Notes under the pieces: model-generated
What the model was told of the DNA's origin: nothing
Seen by the model: only the letters and a program-made list of their open reading frames with translations
Database searches by the model: none
Origin: Polaromonas sp.
GTDB lineage: Bacteria > Pseudomonadota > Gammaproteobacteria > Burkholderiales > Burkholderiaceae_C
Assembly: GCA_014376885.1 (NCBI GenBank)
Contig: JACMQR010000017.1
Span: forward strand, 1 to 9,142
Reading direction: 5' to 3'
Length of the DNA: 9,142 nucleotides
Program-made: the position numbers and the translations under genes
In this document: one piece after another, positions 1 to 7,318 of the stretch
Numbering within the stretch: the stretch's first letter is position 1
How the letters are laid out: each line of letters begins with the position of its first letter

Positions 1-594
1 GATGTAATCGGGGAAGTCGCTCATCAGGCGCGTGGACAAAATGCTCAGGTCGCGCGCCGTGGTGGTGTGGCCGGTCTCGGTCAGACCTTCAGGATTCTTG
101 TAGCTGGTCGATTTCATGCCCAGCGCCTTGGCCTGCTGGTTCATCAGTTCGACGAAATGCTCGACGGTTCCGCCCACGCCTTCTGCCAGCGCCATGGTGG
201 CGTCGTTGCCCGACTGCACGATCATGCCCTTTATCAGGTCCTCGACCGGCACCTGCATCTTGGGATCGATGAACATGCGAGAACCGGGCATTTTCCAGGC
301 CTTCTCGCTCACGCCAAAGGTCTGGGTCAGCGTGATTTTCTTTGACTTGAGTGCATCGAACACCAGGTATTCGGTCATCAACTTGGTCAGCGATGCCGGC
401 TCTACCGGTGAATCAATGTCCTTGGCGGCAAGGATCTGGTTGGCCGTTACGTCAAGCAGCAAATAGGAGCGGGCGGCGATTTCAGGCACTTGCGGTGTCT
501 GGGCATGCGCTGCCGGAAGCGCCACCGAGACAAACAGGATCAGCGTGGAGGCAAGAGAGCGCAGGCCGACAGGGGCCTTGAAGAAGCATTGCAT
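1..594 (-). CDS. dacC: D-alanyl-D-alanine carboxypeptidase (PBP5/6-type, peptidase S11), N-terminal part, cut by window edge
   Basis: The visible 198 codons run off position 1 in frame. The enzyme removes the terminal D-Ala of peptidoglycan pentapeptides in the periplasm and adjusts cross-linking. Seen: a signal peptide at about residues 1-31 (short basic start, hydrophobic LASTLILFVSVALPAA, then AHA-Q as probable cleavage site), the serine active-site motif S-L-T-K within PASLTKLMT at about residue 68, and the second motif S-G-N within QSGNDA at about residue 128. The third KTG motif and the C-terminal anchor would lie outside the window. The start is uncertain. ATG 594 gives a classic signal peptide but has no Shine-Dalgarno sequence. 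An in-frame ATG at 666, 24 codons upstream, has GGAG 3 nt ahead and lies 14 nt after the preceding hydrolase gene, but adds a second hydrophobic stretch with T-rich codons. Family assignment is firm; the choice among dacA/dacC names is by analogy. Confidence 0.9.
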   Translation of the reverse strand, partial: MQCFFKAPVGLRSLASTLILFVSVALPAAHAQTPQVPEIAARSYLLLDVTANQILAAKDIDSPVEPASLTKLMTEYLVFDALKSKKITLTQTFGVSEKAWKMPGSRMFIDPKMQVPVEDLIKGMIVQSGNDATMALAEGVGGTVEHFVELMNQQAKALGMKSTSYKNPEGLTETGHTTTARDLSILSTRLMSDFPDYI

Positions 595-680
595 GTCAAA
601 AAAACCGGTAAGAAAAACAAGTAAGGAAAAAGCGAGAAAACGCAAGCGAGAGGCGATGGACCGCATCTGCTCCAAAAGAT

Positions 681-1325
681 TCAATGCACAGGTGATGCCA
701 GATGGCGGATCACCAGGGTTTTCAACAACGGCAATTGTCCATGAAAGAAATGCCCCACCCCGGGGACAACCGTAACAGGCAATGACTGCGGACGCGCCCA
801 GTCCATCACATCGGGCAGCAGCACAGTGTCGTCCTGTTCGCCATGCACCACCAGTGTGCGGCTGTGCGCTGCGGTGTCGATGGGCGCGGCAGGCGCGCGG
901 CTGACGCTGGTGCCCACCAGCACCAGCTTTTCAATCGGGCGCTGCGCCTGCAGCCGGGCAAAGGCGTGCGTGGTGACAAAAGCCCCAAACGAGAAACCGG
1001 CCAGTGCCAATGCGGCCTGTTCTTCGCCAGCGGGCGCCGCATGCTGCACCACCGCCAGCAGGTCTTCCAGTTCGCCCCGGCCTTCATCGTGGCTGCCGGC
1101 GCTGCCGCCGACACCGCGAAAGTTGAAACGCACCGCCGTCCAGCCTGACTGCACGAAGGCCCGCGCCAGCGTTTGCACCACCTTGTTGTCCAGCGTGCCG
1201 CCAAACAGCGGATGCGGATGGGCAATGACGGCAATGCCGCGCGATGTGCCTGCCGGCAGATCCAGGGCAAGCTCCAGCACGCCGGCCGGGCCGGCAATAC
1301 TGGTCTTCTGGGTTTGGGAGTTCAT
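681..1325 (-). CDS. alpha/beta hydrolase of the HPHPLFGGT (COG2945-like) group
   Basis: The product is a 214-residue cytosolic alpha/beta hydrolase with no signal peptide. Seen: an oxyanion-region motif HPHPLFGGT at residues 36-44 followed by NKVV, the strand/turn motif FNFRGVGGS at 67-75, the nucleophile elbow G-F-S-F-G with Ser112, a candidate acid at Asp165 or Asp166 in HGEQDD, and the catalytic His192 in GVGHFFHG. A complete Ser-Asp-His triad is therefore present, and the length is usual for this compact group. The natural substrate is unknown for the family, so only a general esterase/acyl-hydrolase role can be inferred. The gene sits just upstream of the carboxypeptidase gene on the same strand (14 or 86 nt gap depending on that start), so they may be co-transcribed. 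The start at 1325 is preceded by a long purine-rich tract rather than a clear Shine-Dalgarno sequence. Confidence 0.9.
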   Translation of the reverse strand: MNSQTQKTSIAGPAGVLELALDLPAGTSRGIAVIAHPHPLFGGTLDNKVVQTLARAFVQSGWTAVRFNFRGVGGSAGSHDEGRGELEDLLAVVQHAAPAGEEQAALALAGFSFGAFVTTHAFARLQAQRPIEKLVLVGTSVSRAPAAPIDTAAHSRTLVVHGEQDDTVLLPDVMDWARPQSLPVTVVPGVGHFFHGQLPLLKTLVIRHLASPVH

Positions 1326-1364
1326 GGAAATCGTTTTCTCTCTTTCTCTTTGTGGCAGCCAAAT

Positions 1365-1405
1365 GCTATTTAAATAATAGCAGCTAGTGCAATTCAGTAT
1401 TGCGC
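1365..1405. repeat. two-hairpin intergenic repeat, copy 1
   Basis: This 41-bp unit consists of GCTATT-TAAAT-AATAGC (1365-1381), a 5-bp spacer (1382-1386), and a second hairpin GTGCAAT-TCAGT-ATTGCGC (1387-1405, 7-bp stem with one G-T pair). The same 17-5-19 layout recurs at 4934-4974. It lies in the gap between the ferredoxin gene and the hydrolase gene. I recognise the GCTATT/AATAGC palindrome as a type common between genes in Comamonadaceae. Function (terminator, RNA-stability element or REP-like repeat) is inference. Confidence 0.7.
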
Positions 1406-1453
1406 AAATGGCTTAAATCATGCCCATTCCAGCGATTCAGCTGGTGAAAAATC

Positions 1454-1837
1454 CTAACGCCCCAGATGAGGCGGCGTCAGCAGGCGTTCGACCACCTGGC
1501 CGTTCTTCAGGTGTGACTCGACAATCTCGTCGATGTCGCTGGCGTCCAAGTAGCTGTACCAGACGCCTTCCGGGTAGACCACCGCCACCGGCCCGCCGGC
1601 GCAGCGGTCCAGGCAACCGGCCTTGTTCACGCGCACCTGGCCCGGCCCGGACAGCCCGGCGGCTTTGACCAGCTTCTTGCAACGGTCAAAAGCCTTCTCG
1701 GCGCCTTGGTCGGCACAGCACTCTTCTCCCTTGCCACGCTGATTCAGGCAAAAGAAGATGTGCCGTTCATAGTAAGAGGTCGCAGGGACGGGCTGGACGC
1801 CATCTGGCGAAAGGTTCGGGGCAGTGGAATGAGTCAT
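1454..1837 (-). CDS. thioredoxin-like [2Fe-2S] ferredoxin domain protein
   Basis: The 127-residue protein matches the small (2Fe-2S) ferredoxins with a thioredoxin fold, related to the NuoE C-terminal domain. Seen: HIFFCLNQR with Cys30, a double Cys40-Cys41 in GEECC, an extra Cys53, and the conserved C-terminal pair in AGCLDRCAGGP (Cys75, Cys79) followed by VVYPEGVWYSY (86-96) and DIDEIVESHL (101-110). The cluster is likely held by Cys30, one of Cys40/41, Cys75 and Cys79. The family is thought to carry electrons in the cytosol, but its partner here is unknown. The start codon lies 9 nt after the stop of the VanZ-family gene, so the two are probably translated from one mRNA. The first 21 residues are a proline-rich, unstructured-looking extension. 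No signal peptide is seen. Confidence 0.9.
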   Translation of the reverse strand: MTHSTAPNLSPDGVQPVPATSYYERHIFFCLNQRGKGEECCADQGAEKAFDRCKKLVKAAGLSGPGQVRVNKAGCLDRCAGGPVAVVYPEGVWYSYLDASDIDEIVESHLKNGQVVERLLTPPHLGR

Positions 1838-1846
1838 GCGTCAATT

Positions 1847-3082
1847 TTACTTTTCAGCGGCGAGCGCCTTCGGCTCAGGGCTGGAAAGCCGCGCCAGCAT
1901 GCAGGCCAGCGCAGCATACGGCCAGAGCCAGCCCAGCCACTGCACCAGGCCGTAAAACTGGATGAAACGGCCCTGCTCCCAGATTTGCAGTGTCTGGGCA
2001 AAGTAAGGGTTGGTCGGCGCCTGGTTGAGCAGGCTCAAGTGGGTCGCCAGCGCCAGCAGCGCCAGCGCGGCCGCGGCGCGGCGCGGCGCGGCCAGCAGCA
2101 GCACGGCCATCAACACGGCCAGGCCGATGCCGGCCTGGACCGGCACATCCAGCCAGGCCCAGGCATGTTGGGGTCCGTAGCTGAGAGCGGCCGACAGCGC
2201 CGATGCCCCCAGGCCGACACCCAGGGCAAAAACGGCGAACACGGCGCGCTGCCACAGCGCACGGATCACGCAGTAACCCAGCAGGCAGGGAATCAGCGCG
2301 CCCAGTGCCACGCAGACCAGTTCGGCCAGCGGCACGAGGGGTTGAAGTTCGACCTCGCGCATTGGCATCCATTCAAGAAAGGGCGTGTCGGCCAGCACAT
2401 CGGCGAGCGTCGATTCCAGCCGTTCAAAGACCTGCCCCAGCCCCATCGGTATCGACGCCGGAAACAGCAAGGCCAGCGGCCAGAGCAAGAGCAGCACCAG
2501 CACACTGCGCGCATCGGCTGAAAACCAGCGCGCCCGCAGTCGGCTCCAGCGGTCGATCAGTCCGGAACGCTCCAGCACCAGCGCGAAACAGGCCCCCAGC
2601 CAGGCGCCCAGTGTGTTCAGCGCCAAATCAACATTAGAGGGAATGCGCGACGGCAAATAGCTTTGCAGCGTTTCCATTGCCAGTGACAACAGGCCGGCGC
2701 CCAGCACCGCAACACTGACCGCCCAGGTTATGCGCCGGCTGCGCAGCGCCGACACGGTCAGCAAGAACCCGAGCGGCGCGTAACCCGCCAGATTGATGCC
2801 GACATCAAAGCCGGTCCAGTACTTTGGCAGAGGCGAGGCCAGGAAGCGCAGCGGCGAAATACCCTGGTTGCGCCAGTCCGAAAACGGATACAGGCTGGCG
2901 TAAATGACCAGGCAGACCAGCGCCAGCGCCAGAAGGCTAGCCACACCCCCATCGTCCTCACTTCGCTTCGCTTCGTGTAGTTCCTTTCCCCCTTGCAGGG
3001 GGCGACGCAGGGCATCCGGCAGAGCCGGCCTGCCGGCGTCTGCTGGGAAATCCGGGTGCGGCGGGGTCGGGTCGTCTGGCAT
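1847..3082 (-). CDS. VanZ-family integral membrane protein with long C-terminal membrane extension
   Basis: This 411-residue protein is dominated by membrane segments. The VanZ domain covers about residues 48-170: first helix LALALVCLVIYASLYPF, then the family motif DVGINLAGYAPLGFLL (93-108), then METLQSYLPSR and SNVDLALNTLGAWLG (136-163), with Glu137, Gln140, Arg146, Asp152 and Asn156 at conserved positions. VanZ relatives include the teicoplanin-resistance VanZ, but most are uncharacterised. Beyond residue 190 are about five more hydrophobic segments (near 194-212, 253-273, 280-300, 315-350, 378-396) that I cannot assign. The N-terminal 46 residues are proline-rich, then charged, and are encoded by an apparent intergenic-type repeat. 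A GTG at 2944 with GAGGA 8 nt upstream, directly before the first helix, is a credible alternative start. The gene follows hemJ by 23 nt and precedes the ferredoxin gene by 9 nt. Confidence 0.85.
   Translation of the reverse strand: MPDDPTPPHPDFPADAGRPALPDALRRPLQGGKELHEAKRSEDDGGVASLLALALVCLVIYASLYPFSDWRNQGISPLRFLASPLPKYWTGFDVGINLAGYAPLGFLLTVSALRSRRITWAVSVAVLGAGLLSLAMETLQSYLPSRIPSNVDLALNTLGAWLGACFALVLERSGLIDRWSRLRARWFSADARSVLVLLLLWPLALLFPASIPMGLGQVFERLESTLADVLADTPFLEWMPMREVELQPLVPLAELVCVALGALIPCLLGYCVIRALWQRAVFAVFALGVGLGASALSAALSYGPQHAWAWLDVPVQAGIGLAVLMAVLLLAAPRRAAAALALLALATHLSLLNQAPTNPYFAQTLQIWEQGRFIQFYGLVQWLGWLWPYAALACMLARLSSPEPKALAAEK
2957..3002. repeat. CTTCG tandem repeat plus C/G hairpin, degenerate dispersed repeat inside the vanZ 5' end
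   Basis: Three perfect CTTCG units lie at 2961-2975. They are followed by a perfect hairpin CCCCCT-TGC-AGGGGG at 2988-3002. The combination resembles dispersed repeats I know from intergenic DNA of Comamonadaceae, and similar GC-rich palindromic sequence (GCCGGC twice) continues to about 3035. Here it is read as coding sequence for about residues 28-41 of the longer VanZ-family frame. That suggests either exaptation of the repeat or an over-long start call. Confidence 0.55.
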
Positions 3083-3105
3083 TGCCTTTTCGTGCTGCTT
3101 TTCTT

Positions 3106-3528
3106 TTAAAACGGCTTGACGACCACCAGGATGACGGCGGCGACCAGCAGCAGCACGGGCACTTCATTGAACCAGCGCATCCAGACATGGCTGCGGGTGT
3201 TGCGGTTGGCGACGAACTTCGCCAGCATGCGGCCGCAGGCATGGTGGTAGCCAATTGCAAGCACCACCACGACCAGCTTGGCATGCATCCAGCCGCTGCC
3301 GCGCCCGATGCCGTAGCCAAGCCACAACCACAGCCCCAAAACGATGGCCGGCACCGCCAGGATCGTAGTGAAGCGCATCAGCTTGTGGGCCATCAGCAGC
3401 AGCCGGTCACGCTCGGCAATGCTTTGCGGCGGCACCATGGCCAGGTTGACGAAAATCCGCGGCAGGTAAAAAAGGCCGGCGAACCAGCTGGCGATGAAAA
3501 CGATGTGAAAGGATTTGACCCAGAGCAT
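3106..3528 (-). CDS. hemJ: protoporphyrinogen IX oxidase HemJ (CopD/UPF0093 family)
   Basis: The 140-residue membrane protein begins MLWVKSFHIVFIASWFAGLFYLP, the typical HemJ N-terminus. It oxidises protoporphyrinogen IX to protoporphyrin IX in the cytoplasmic membrane, the penultimate heme step in bacteria lacking HemG/HemY. Seen: His8 in the first helix and Lys84 in WMHAKLVVVVL, corresponding to the conserved His and Lys needed in studied HemJ proteins. Four hydrophobic segments lie at about 6-26, 53-71, 82-97 and 121-138. Length is usual. It is divergent from hemB, which supports the heme assignment over a generic CopD label, and is followed closely by the vanZ-family gene. No clear Shine-Dalgarno sequence precedes the ATG. 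A weak promoter is possible at 3595-3625 (TTGACC, 19-bp spacer, TATTGC on the minus strand). A terminator-like hairpin lies about 95 nt upstream of the start on the same strand. Confidence 0.88.
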   Translation of the reverse strand: MLWVKSFHIVFIASWFAGLFYLPRIFVNLAMVPPQSIAERDRLLLMAHKLMRFTTILAVPAIVLGLWLWLGYGIGRGSGWMHAKLVVVVLAIGYHHACGRMLAKFVANRNTRSHVWMRWFNEVPVLLLVAAVILVVVKPF

Positions 3529-3621
3529 CGGCGTAGTTTAGTCCGTGCGATTTCACCCACGCGCTTGCTGCTGTGTTGGCCCGCGCCTGTTCAGGCAATA
3601 CGCCAGCAGGACTGAAAACGG

Positions 3622-3661
3622 TCAAAAAAAAATCCCGGCGACCTGATGGCCCGCCGGGATT
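3622..3661 (-). terminator. rho-independent terminator, minus strand
   Basis: A perfect 10-bp stem, AATCCCGGCG at 3631-3640 against CGCCGGGATT at 3652-3661, with an 11-nt loop. On the minus strand it is followed by an uninterrupted T-run (the A-run at 3624-3632 on the plus strand). Orientation is therefore clear: it stops leftward transcription before hemJ. Confidence 0.85.
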
Positions 3662-3746
3662 GAAACGCCTCTTTGCTGTCACACGCAAAGGCCCCGCTCA
3701 GGGAGGAAAAGCGGGATGCAATCGCCAAACACTGGTAACCGCACGC
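3622..3746 (-). ncRNA. candidate small RNA or hemJ leader attenuator
   Basis: On the minus strand the region reads as three successive hairpins. The first is CCCGCT/AGCGGG with an 11-nt loop containing CCTCCC (about 3699-3721). The second is CTTTGC/GCAAAG with loop GTGTGACA (about 3675-3694). The third is a strong terminator (3631-3661) with a T-run. A TAGAAT box (3756-3751) lies at the right distance for a start near 3745, though its -35 region is poor. No convincing reading frame is present. The C-rich loop resembles the anti-Shine-Dalgarno loops of several regulatory sRNAs. The alternative is a 5' leader that attenuates hemJ, whose start lies downstream on the same strand. I do not recognise a named RNA family. 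Confidence 0.45.
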
Positions 3747-3779
3747 TTTTATTCTAGTACCCGCACCCCGGTATCGCCA

Positions 3780-4910
<1,131 letters not shown>

Positions 4911-4933
4911 CAAGCCGGGCACTGGCACCAGAT

Positions 4934-4974
4934 GCTATTAAATATATAGCTACAAATGCTTACTGGGCAAGCAT
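4934..4974. repeat. two-hairpin intergenic repeat, copy 2
   Basis: GCTAT...ATAGC (4934-4950), a 5-bp spacer (4951-4955), then a 6-bp stem ATGCTT-ACTGGGC-AAGCAT (4956-4974). The layout of 17, 5 and 19 bp is identical to the unit at 1365-1405, while the second hairpin's sequence has diverged with compensating changes. It sits 23 nt after the hemB stop and 43 nt before the CorA-family start. It could act as a transcript end or stability element; no T-run follows. Confidence 0.75.
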
Positions 4975-5017
4975 ATACCACCAATTTAACCATCAAAAAC
5001 GAGAAACACCCGGTCTT

Positions 5018-6133
5018 ATGCGCGTTTTCACCCTGACGGCCGGCAGCCAGAGCGTCGCAGAAACCGATGCCCTGCCAGCCGAGCTGCCGCCGCAGGGCTT
5101 TGTCTGGATTGCCTGCGCCCGGCGCGAGTTCGAGGTGCTGCTGGCGCCCATCCAGGCCACCCTGCAAGGGCTGTGCGGCACCCAGCTGGTGGACCTGCAT
5201 GTGTCCGACCTGCTAAACAACCAGCTGCCCTCGCACTACGACTACACCTCGCAGTACGACACCTTGGTGTTTCGCCGGCTGGCCACTGGCCTGCTGGAAG
5301 CCGACCTGGCCCATCCGGGCGAGCCGCTGCACCAGCCCGCCAAGCGCAGCGGCCCGCCGGTGCTCAAGCGCATCGACACCAGCCCGGTCGGCTTTGCGGT
5401 GTTTGACCGGGTGCTGCTGACGGTGCACCCGGCCGGCTGCGCGGTGCGCGAAGCCTATGCGCTCAAGCTGCTCAATGCCACCTCGCCCGAAGCGCGCGAC
5501 AACGGCGTGAAGCTGCCGTCCAGCCCGGCCGACCTGATGCTGCGCATCATCAACCAGATGGTCGACGGCTACCTGGCGCTGCGCCGCGAGCTGACGCGCC
5601 AGATGGACCACTGGCAGTCCGAACTGCTCAAGCCCGGCTCGCGCTTTACCAACTGGAGCTCGGTGCTTGACGCCCGGCTGGCGCTGCACCAGCTCGACGA
5701 AATCTGCGAGGACCAGCGCGCCGCCCTGCAGGACTGGATCGACTCGATCGAGACCTGGCCGGACGCCAGCACGCCAATCATGCAACGTGAGCGCGAACTG
5801 CTCAAGGTGCGCTCACGCGATGTGCTCGAGCATATCGAGCGCGTGGTGCACCATGTGCGGCGCATGGAGCAAAGCGCCGAGGCGGCGGTGCAGATGCATT
5901 TTTCAGCCCAAAGCCACCGCACCAATGACATCATGCGCACCCTGACAGCGCTGACGGCGGTGTTTTTGCCGCTCAACCTGATCACCGGGTTCTTCGGCAT
6001 GAACTTCGAGTTTTTACCCATCATTCACAGCCCCGGCGGTTTTTGGTGGACCTTTGGCTTCATGCTGCTGCTGGTCGTGGTGGTGGTGGCGGTGTTCTGG
6101 CGCAAACGCTATCTGGCGGGCAGCCGGCACTGA
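5018..6133 (+). CDS. corA: CorA-family magnesium/divalent metal transporter
   Basis: The 371-residue protein has a long cytosolic N-terminal region (about 1-305) rich in charged helices, then two C-terminal membrane helices (about 309-326 and 343-361). Between them is the family signature G-M-N at 327-329 in FFGMNFEFLP. CorA proteins form pentamers that import Mg2+ and sometimes Co2+ or Ni2+ across the inner membrane. The long helix before the pore (about 255-305) and the basic tail WRKRYL after the last helix are as expected. The periplasmic loop here is LPIIHSPGG and lacks the acidic residue of the usual MPEL loop, so ion preference may differ. Length is somewhat above the 316 residues of E. 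coli CorA, the excess being in the N-terminal domain. The start ATG has only a weak GAGAAA ribosome site. It converges with the Hpt gene with 29 nt between stops. Confidence 0.9.
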   Translation: MRVFTLTAGSQSVAETDALPAELPPQGFVWIACARREFEVLLAPIQATLQGLCGTQLVDLHVSDLLNNQLPSHYDYTSQYDTLVFRRLATGLLEADLAHPGEPLHQPAKRSGPPVLKRIDTSPVGFAVFDRVLLTVHPAGCAVREAYALKLLNATSPEARDNGVKLPSSPADLMLRIINQMVDGYLALRRELTRQMDHWQSELLKPGSRFTNWSSVLDARLALHQLDEICEDQRAALQDWIDSIETWPDASTPIMQRERELLKVRSRDVLEHIERVVHHVRRMEQSAEAAVQMHFSAQSHRTNDIMRTLTALTAVFLPLNLITGFFGMNFEFLPIIHSPGGFWWTFGFMLLLVVVVVAVFWRKRYLAGSRH

Positions 6134-6156
6134 ACCGGCACTGAACCGGCACTGAG
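6124..6156. repeat. three tandem 11-bp units at the corA stop codon
   Basis: CCGGCACTGAA occurs three times in a row (6124-6134, 6135-6145, 6146-6156, the last with A to G at its final base). Each unit carries TGA, and the 11-bp period places the three TGA codons in three different frames. The first is the actual corA stop (6131-6133). CCGGCA of the last unit can pair with TGCCGG at 6169-6174. Confidence 0.85.
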
Positions 6157-6162
6157 CCAGGC

Positions 6163-6501
6163 TTACTTTGCCGGGGCGCTGGCGACAATCAGGCGCAGCT
6201 CGGCTTCGGCCAGTTCAAGGCGGTCCAGCAGCTGGCGCGGCGCCAGCTGCTGGCCGCGCGCCAGCGCCGCTTCGGCCAGGGCGATCTCCTGGGCGGCGCG
6301 CAAAGCCGCGACGGCATAACACGACCCCCTCATCTTGTGCAGCAGATCGGCCTGCTGGCCCAGGTCATGCGCGGCCAGGGCGGCGGCAAACTCCAGCCGC
6401 CATTCGGGCAGCTGCCGAAGAAAAGCGGCGGCGACCACCGGCAGCCACCGCAGCTCGCCCGAGGACTGCTGGAATTTCAGCAGATCGATGGCCCCGCTCA
6501 T
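6163..6501 (-). CDS. single-domain histidine phosphotransfer (Hpt) protein
   Basis: The 112-residue protein is predicted to be all helical and cytosolic. It carries the Hpt signature around His55 in ADLLHKMRGSCYAVAAL, matching the family pattern H-x-L/M-K-G-S with Arg in place of the Lys, followed by the usual small-residue helix and the LAEAALARG helix. Hpt proteins relay phosphate from the receiver of a hybrid kinase to the receiver of a response regulator. Both expected partners are adjacent: an HTH-receiver regulator 43 nt upstream on the same strand and a divergent hybrid kinase lacking its own Hpt domain. Operon with the regulator is likely. The start ATG lacks a strong Shine-Dalgarno sequence, so translation may depend on the upstream gene. 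The family call rests on the motif and context; overall identity to known Hpt proteins cannot be measured here. Confidence 0.8.
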   Translation of the reverse strand: MSGAIDLLKFQQSSGELRWLPVVAAAFLRQLPEWRLEFAAALAAHDLGQQADLLHKMRGSCYAVAALRAAQEIALAEAALARGQQLAPRQLLDRLELAEAELRLIVASAPAK

Positions 6502-6544
6502 GAGCCGCTTTGGCAGGCGCGGGCCGTACCGCTGCCGGCCGCCC

Positions 6545-7192
6545 TCATGCGATTTGCCGCATCAAGGCGCGCTGCGCGCTGGCCGCGTGAAGCTGCACAT
6601 GGGCCTCGACAAAGCCGCGCAGCCGCTGCAGGTCGACGGGCTTGGGCAAAAACAGCACAGCTGGCGCAAGTCCTCCGCGCCGCTTGATTTCCGGCGCATC
6701 CATGCCCGACATGACCACCAGCGCGACCGACTGGTATTCGGGCCGGCTGGCCACCAGCTGGAGCAGCTTGAAGCCGTCAAACGGCGCCATGTTCAGGTCG
6801 GTGACCAGGATGTGGGGCCGGTTGCGCTCGAGCATCAGCACCGCCTCCAGCCCGTCGCTTGCCAGCAGGAGATTGATGCCGGGAGCGCAGTCGCAGAGCA
6901 GGCCGGCCACCAGCGCGGCCGTGGCGGCGTCGTCCTCGACAACCAGAATCGTCAGCGCTCGCGGCCGGTCCAGCGCGCCCGCCGCAGCGGCGGGCAACCG
7001 CGCCGACTCACGCAAGGCTTTTGGCCCGGTTTTCTGGCTGGCCGCATTGACTGCGGCGCGCGTCAGCCGGCGGTGGCCGCCTGCGGTTTTGACGCCCTGA
7101 ATGCTGCCGGAATCGACCAGCTTTTGCAGCGAGGTCCGGGACATTCCGAGCATTTTTGACGCCTCGCCGATACCGACAAATTCTTCATCCAC
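6545..7192 (-). CDS. response regulator with N-terminal excisionase/MerR-like HTH and C-terminal receiver
   Basis: From the GTG at 7192 the protein has 215 residues. Residues about 5-48 form a winged helix of the excisionase/MerR-like type (FVGIGEASKMLGMSRTSL, then the wing motif GGHRRLTRAAV). A flexible Ala/Pro-rich linker follows (about 50-80), then a receiver domain from about 81 to 195: acidic pocket Glu86-Asp87-Asp88 in VVEDD, phosphoacceptor Asp132 in VTDLNMAPFDG, switch Ser162 in VMSG, and Lys184 in LPKPVD. This domain order is the reverse of most response regulators. Start choice: GTG 7192 has AAAAAGG 9 nt upstream and directly precedes the HTH. A longer frame from GTG 7273 or ATG 7252 would run through a perfect stem-loop and lacks a ribosome site. 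It is co-oriented with the Hpt gene and divergent from the hybrid kinase, so it is likely the output of that relay. DNA targets are unknown; the divergent intergenic palindromes are candidates. Confidence 0.85.
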   Translation of the reverse strand: MDEEFVGIGEASKMLGMSRTSLQKLVDSGSIQGVKTAGGHRRLTRAAVNAASQKTGPKALRESARLPAAAAGALDRPRALTILVVEDDAATAALVAGLLCDCAPGINLLLASDGLEAVLMLERNRPHILVTDLNMAPFDGFKLLQLVASRPEYQSVALVVMSGMDAPEIKRRGGLAPAVLFLPKPVDLQRLRGFVEAHVQLHAASAQRALMRQIA

Positions 7193-7222
7193 TTTGAGCG
7201 ACCTTTTTGAAATCAGGTAGGG

Positions 7223-7248
7223 CCAGGCTGGTGCATCCGCCAGCCTGG
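7223..7248 (-). promoter_or_regulatory. stem-loop in the response-regulator mRNA leader
   Basis: A perfect 9-bp inverted repeat, CCAGGCTGG (7223-7231) and CCAGCCTGG (7240-7248), flanks an 8-nt loop. On the minus strand the loop reads CGGATGCA and lies about 30 nt before the proposed GTG start. A GGA in the loop of such a leader hairpin is the shape recognised by CsrA/RsmA proteins, so translational control is possible. If the longer start were used, this would be coding sequence instead. Confidence 0.5.
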
Positions 7249-7318
7249 GCATGCGCCAGCCAAAAAAAATCACAGATTAAAGGATTGGCCAAGTGCCCTA
7301 AAAAATCACAAACTCACC

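Noticed and set aside
1706..2521. Plus-strand open frame (271 codons) opposite the VanZ-family gene
   Set aside because: Composition (Gln/Arg/His-rich, no domain) and complete overlap with the VanZ and ferredoxin genes mark it as a shadow.
2961..3002. CTTCG units as a CRISPR-like or satellite array
   Set aside because: There are only three contiguous 5-bp units without spacers; this fits a dispersed palindromic repeat, not an array.
5213..5785. Minus-strand open frame (190 codons) opposite corA
   Set aside because: It is antisense to the CorA cytosolic domain and has no recognisable motif.
6335..7159. Plus-strand open frame (274 codons) opposite the Hpt and HTH-receiver genes
   Set aside because: Both minus-strand genes carry complete domain motifs; the plus frame has none.
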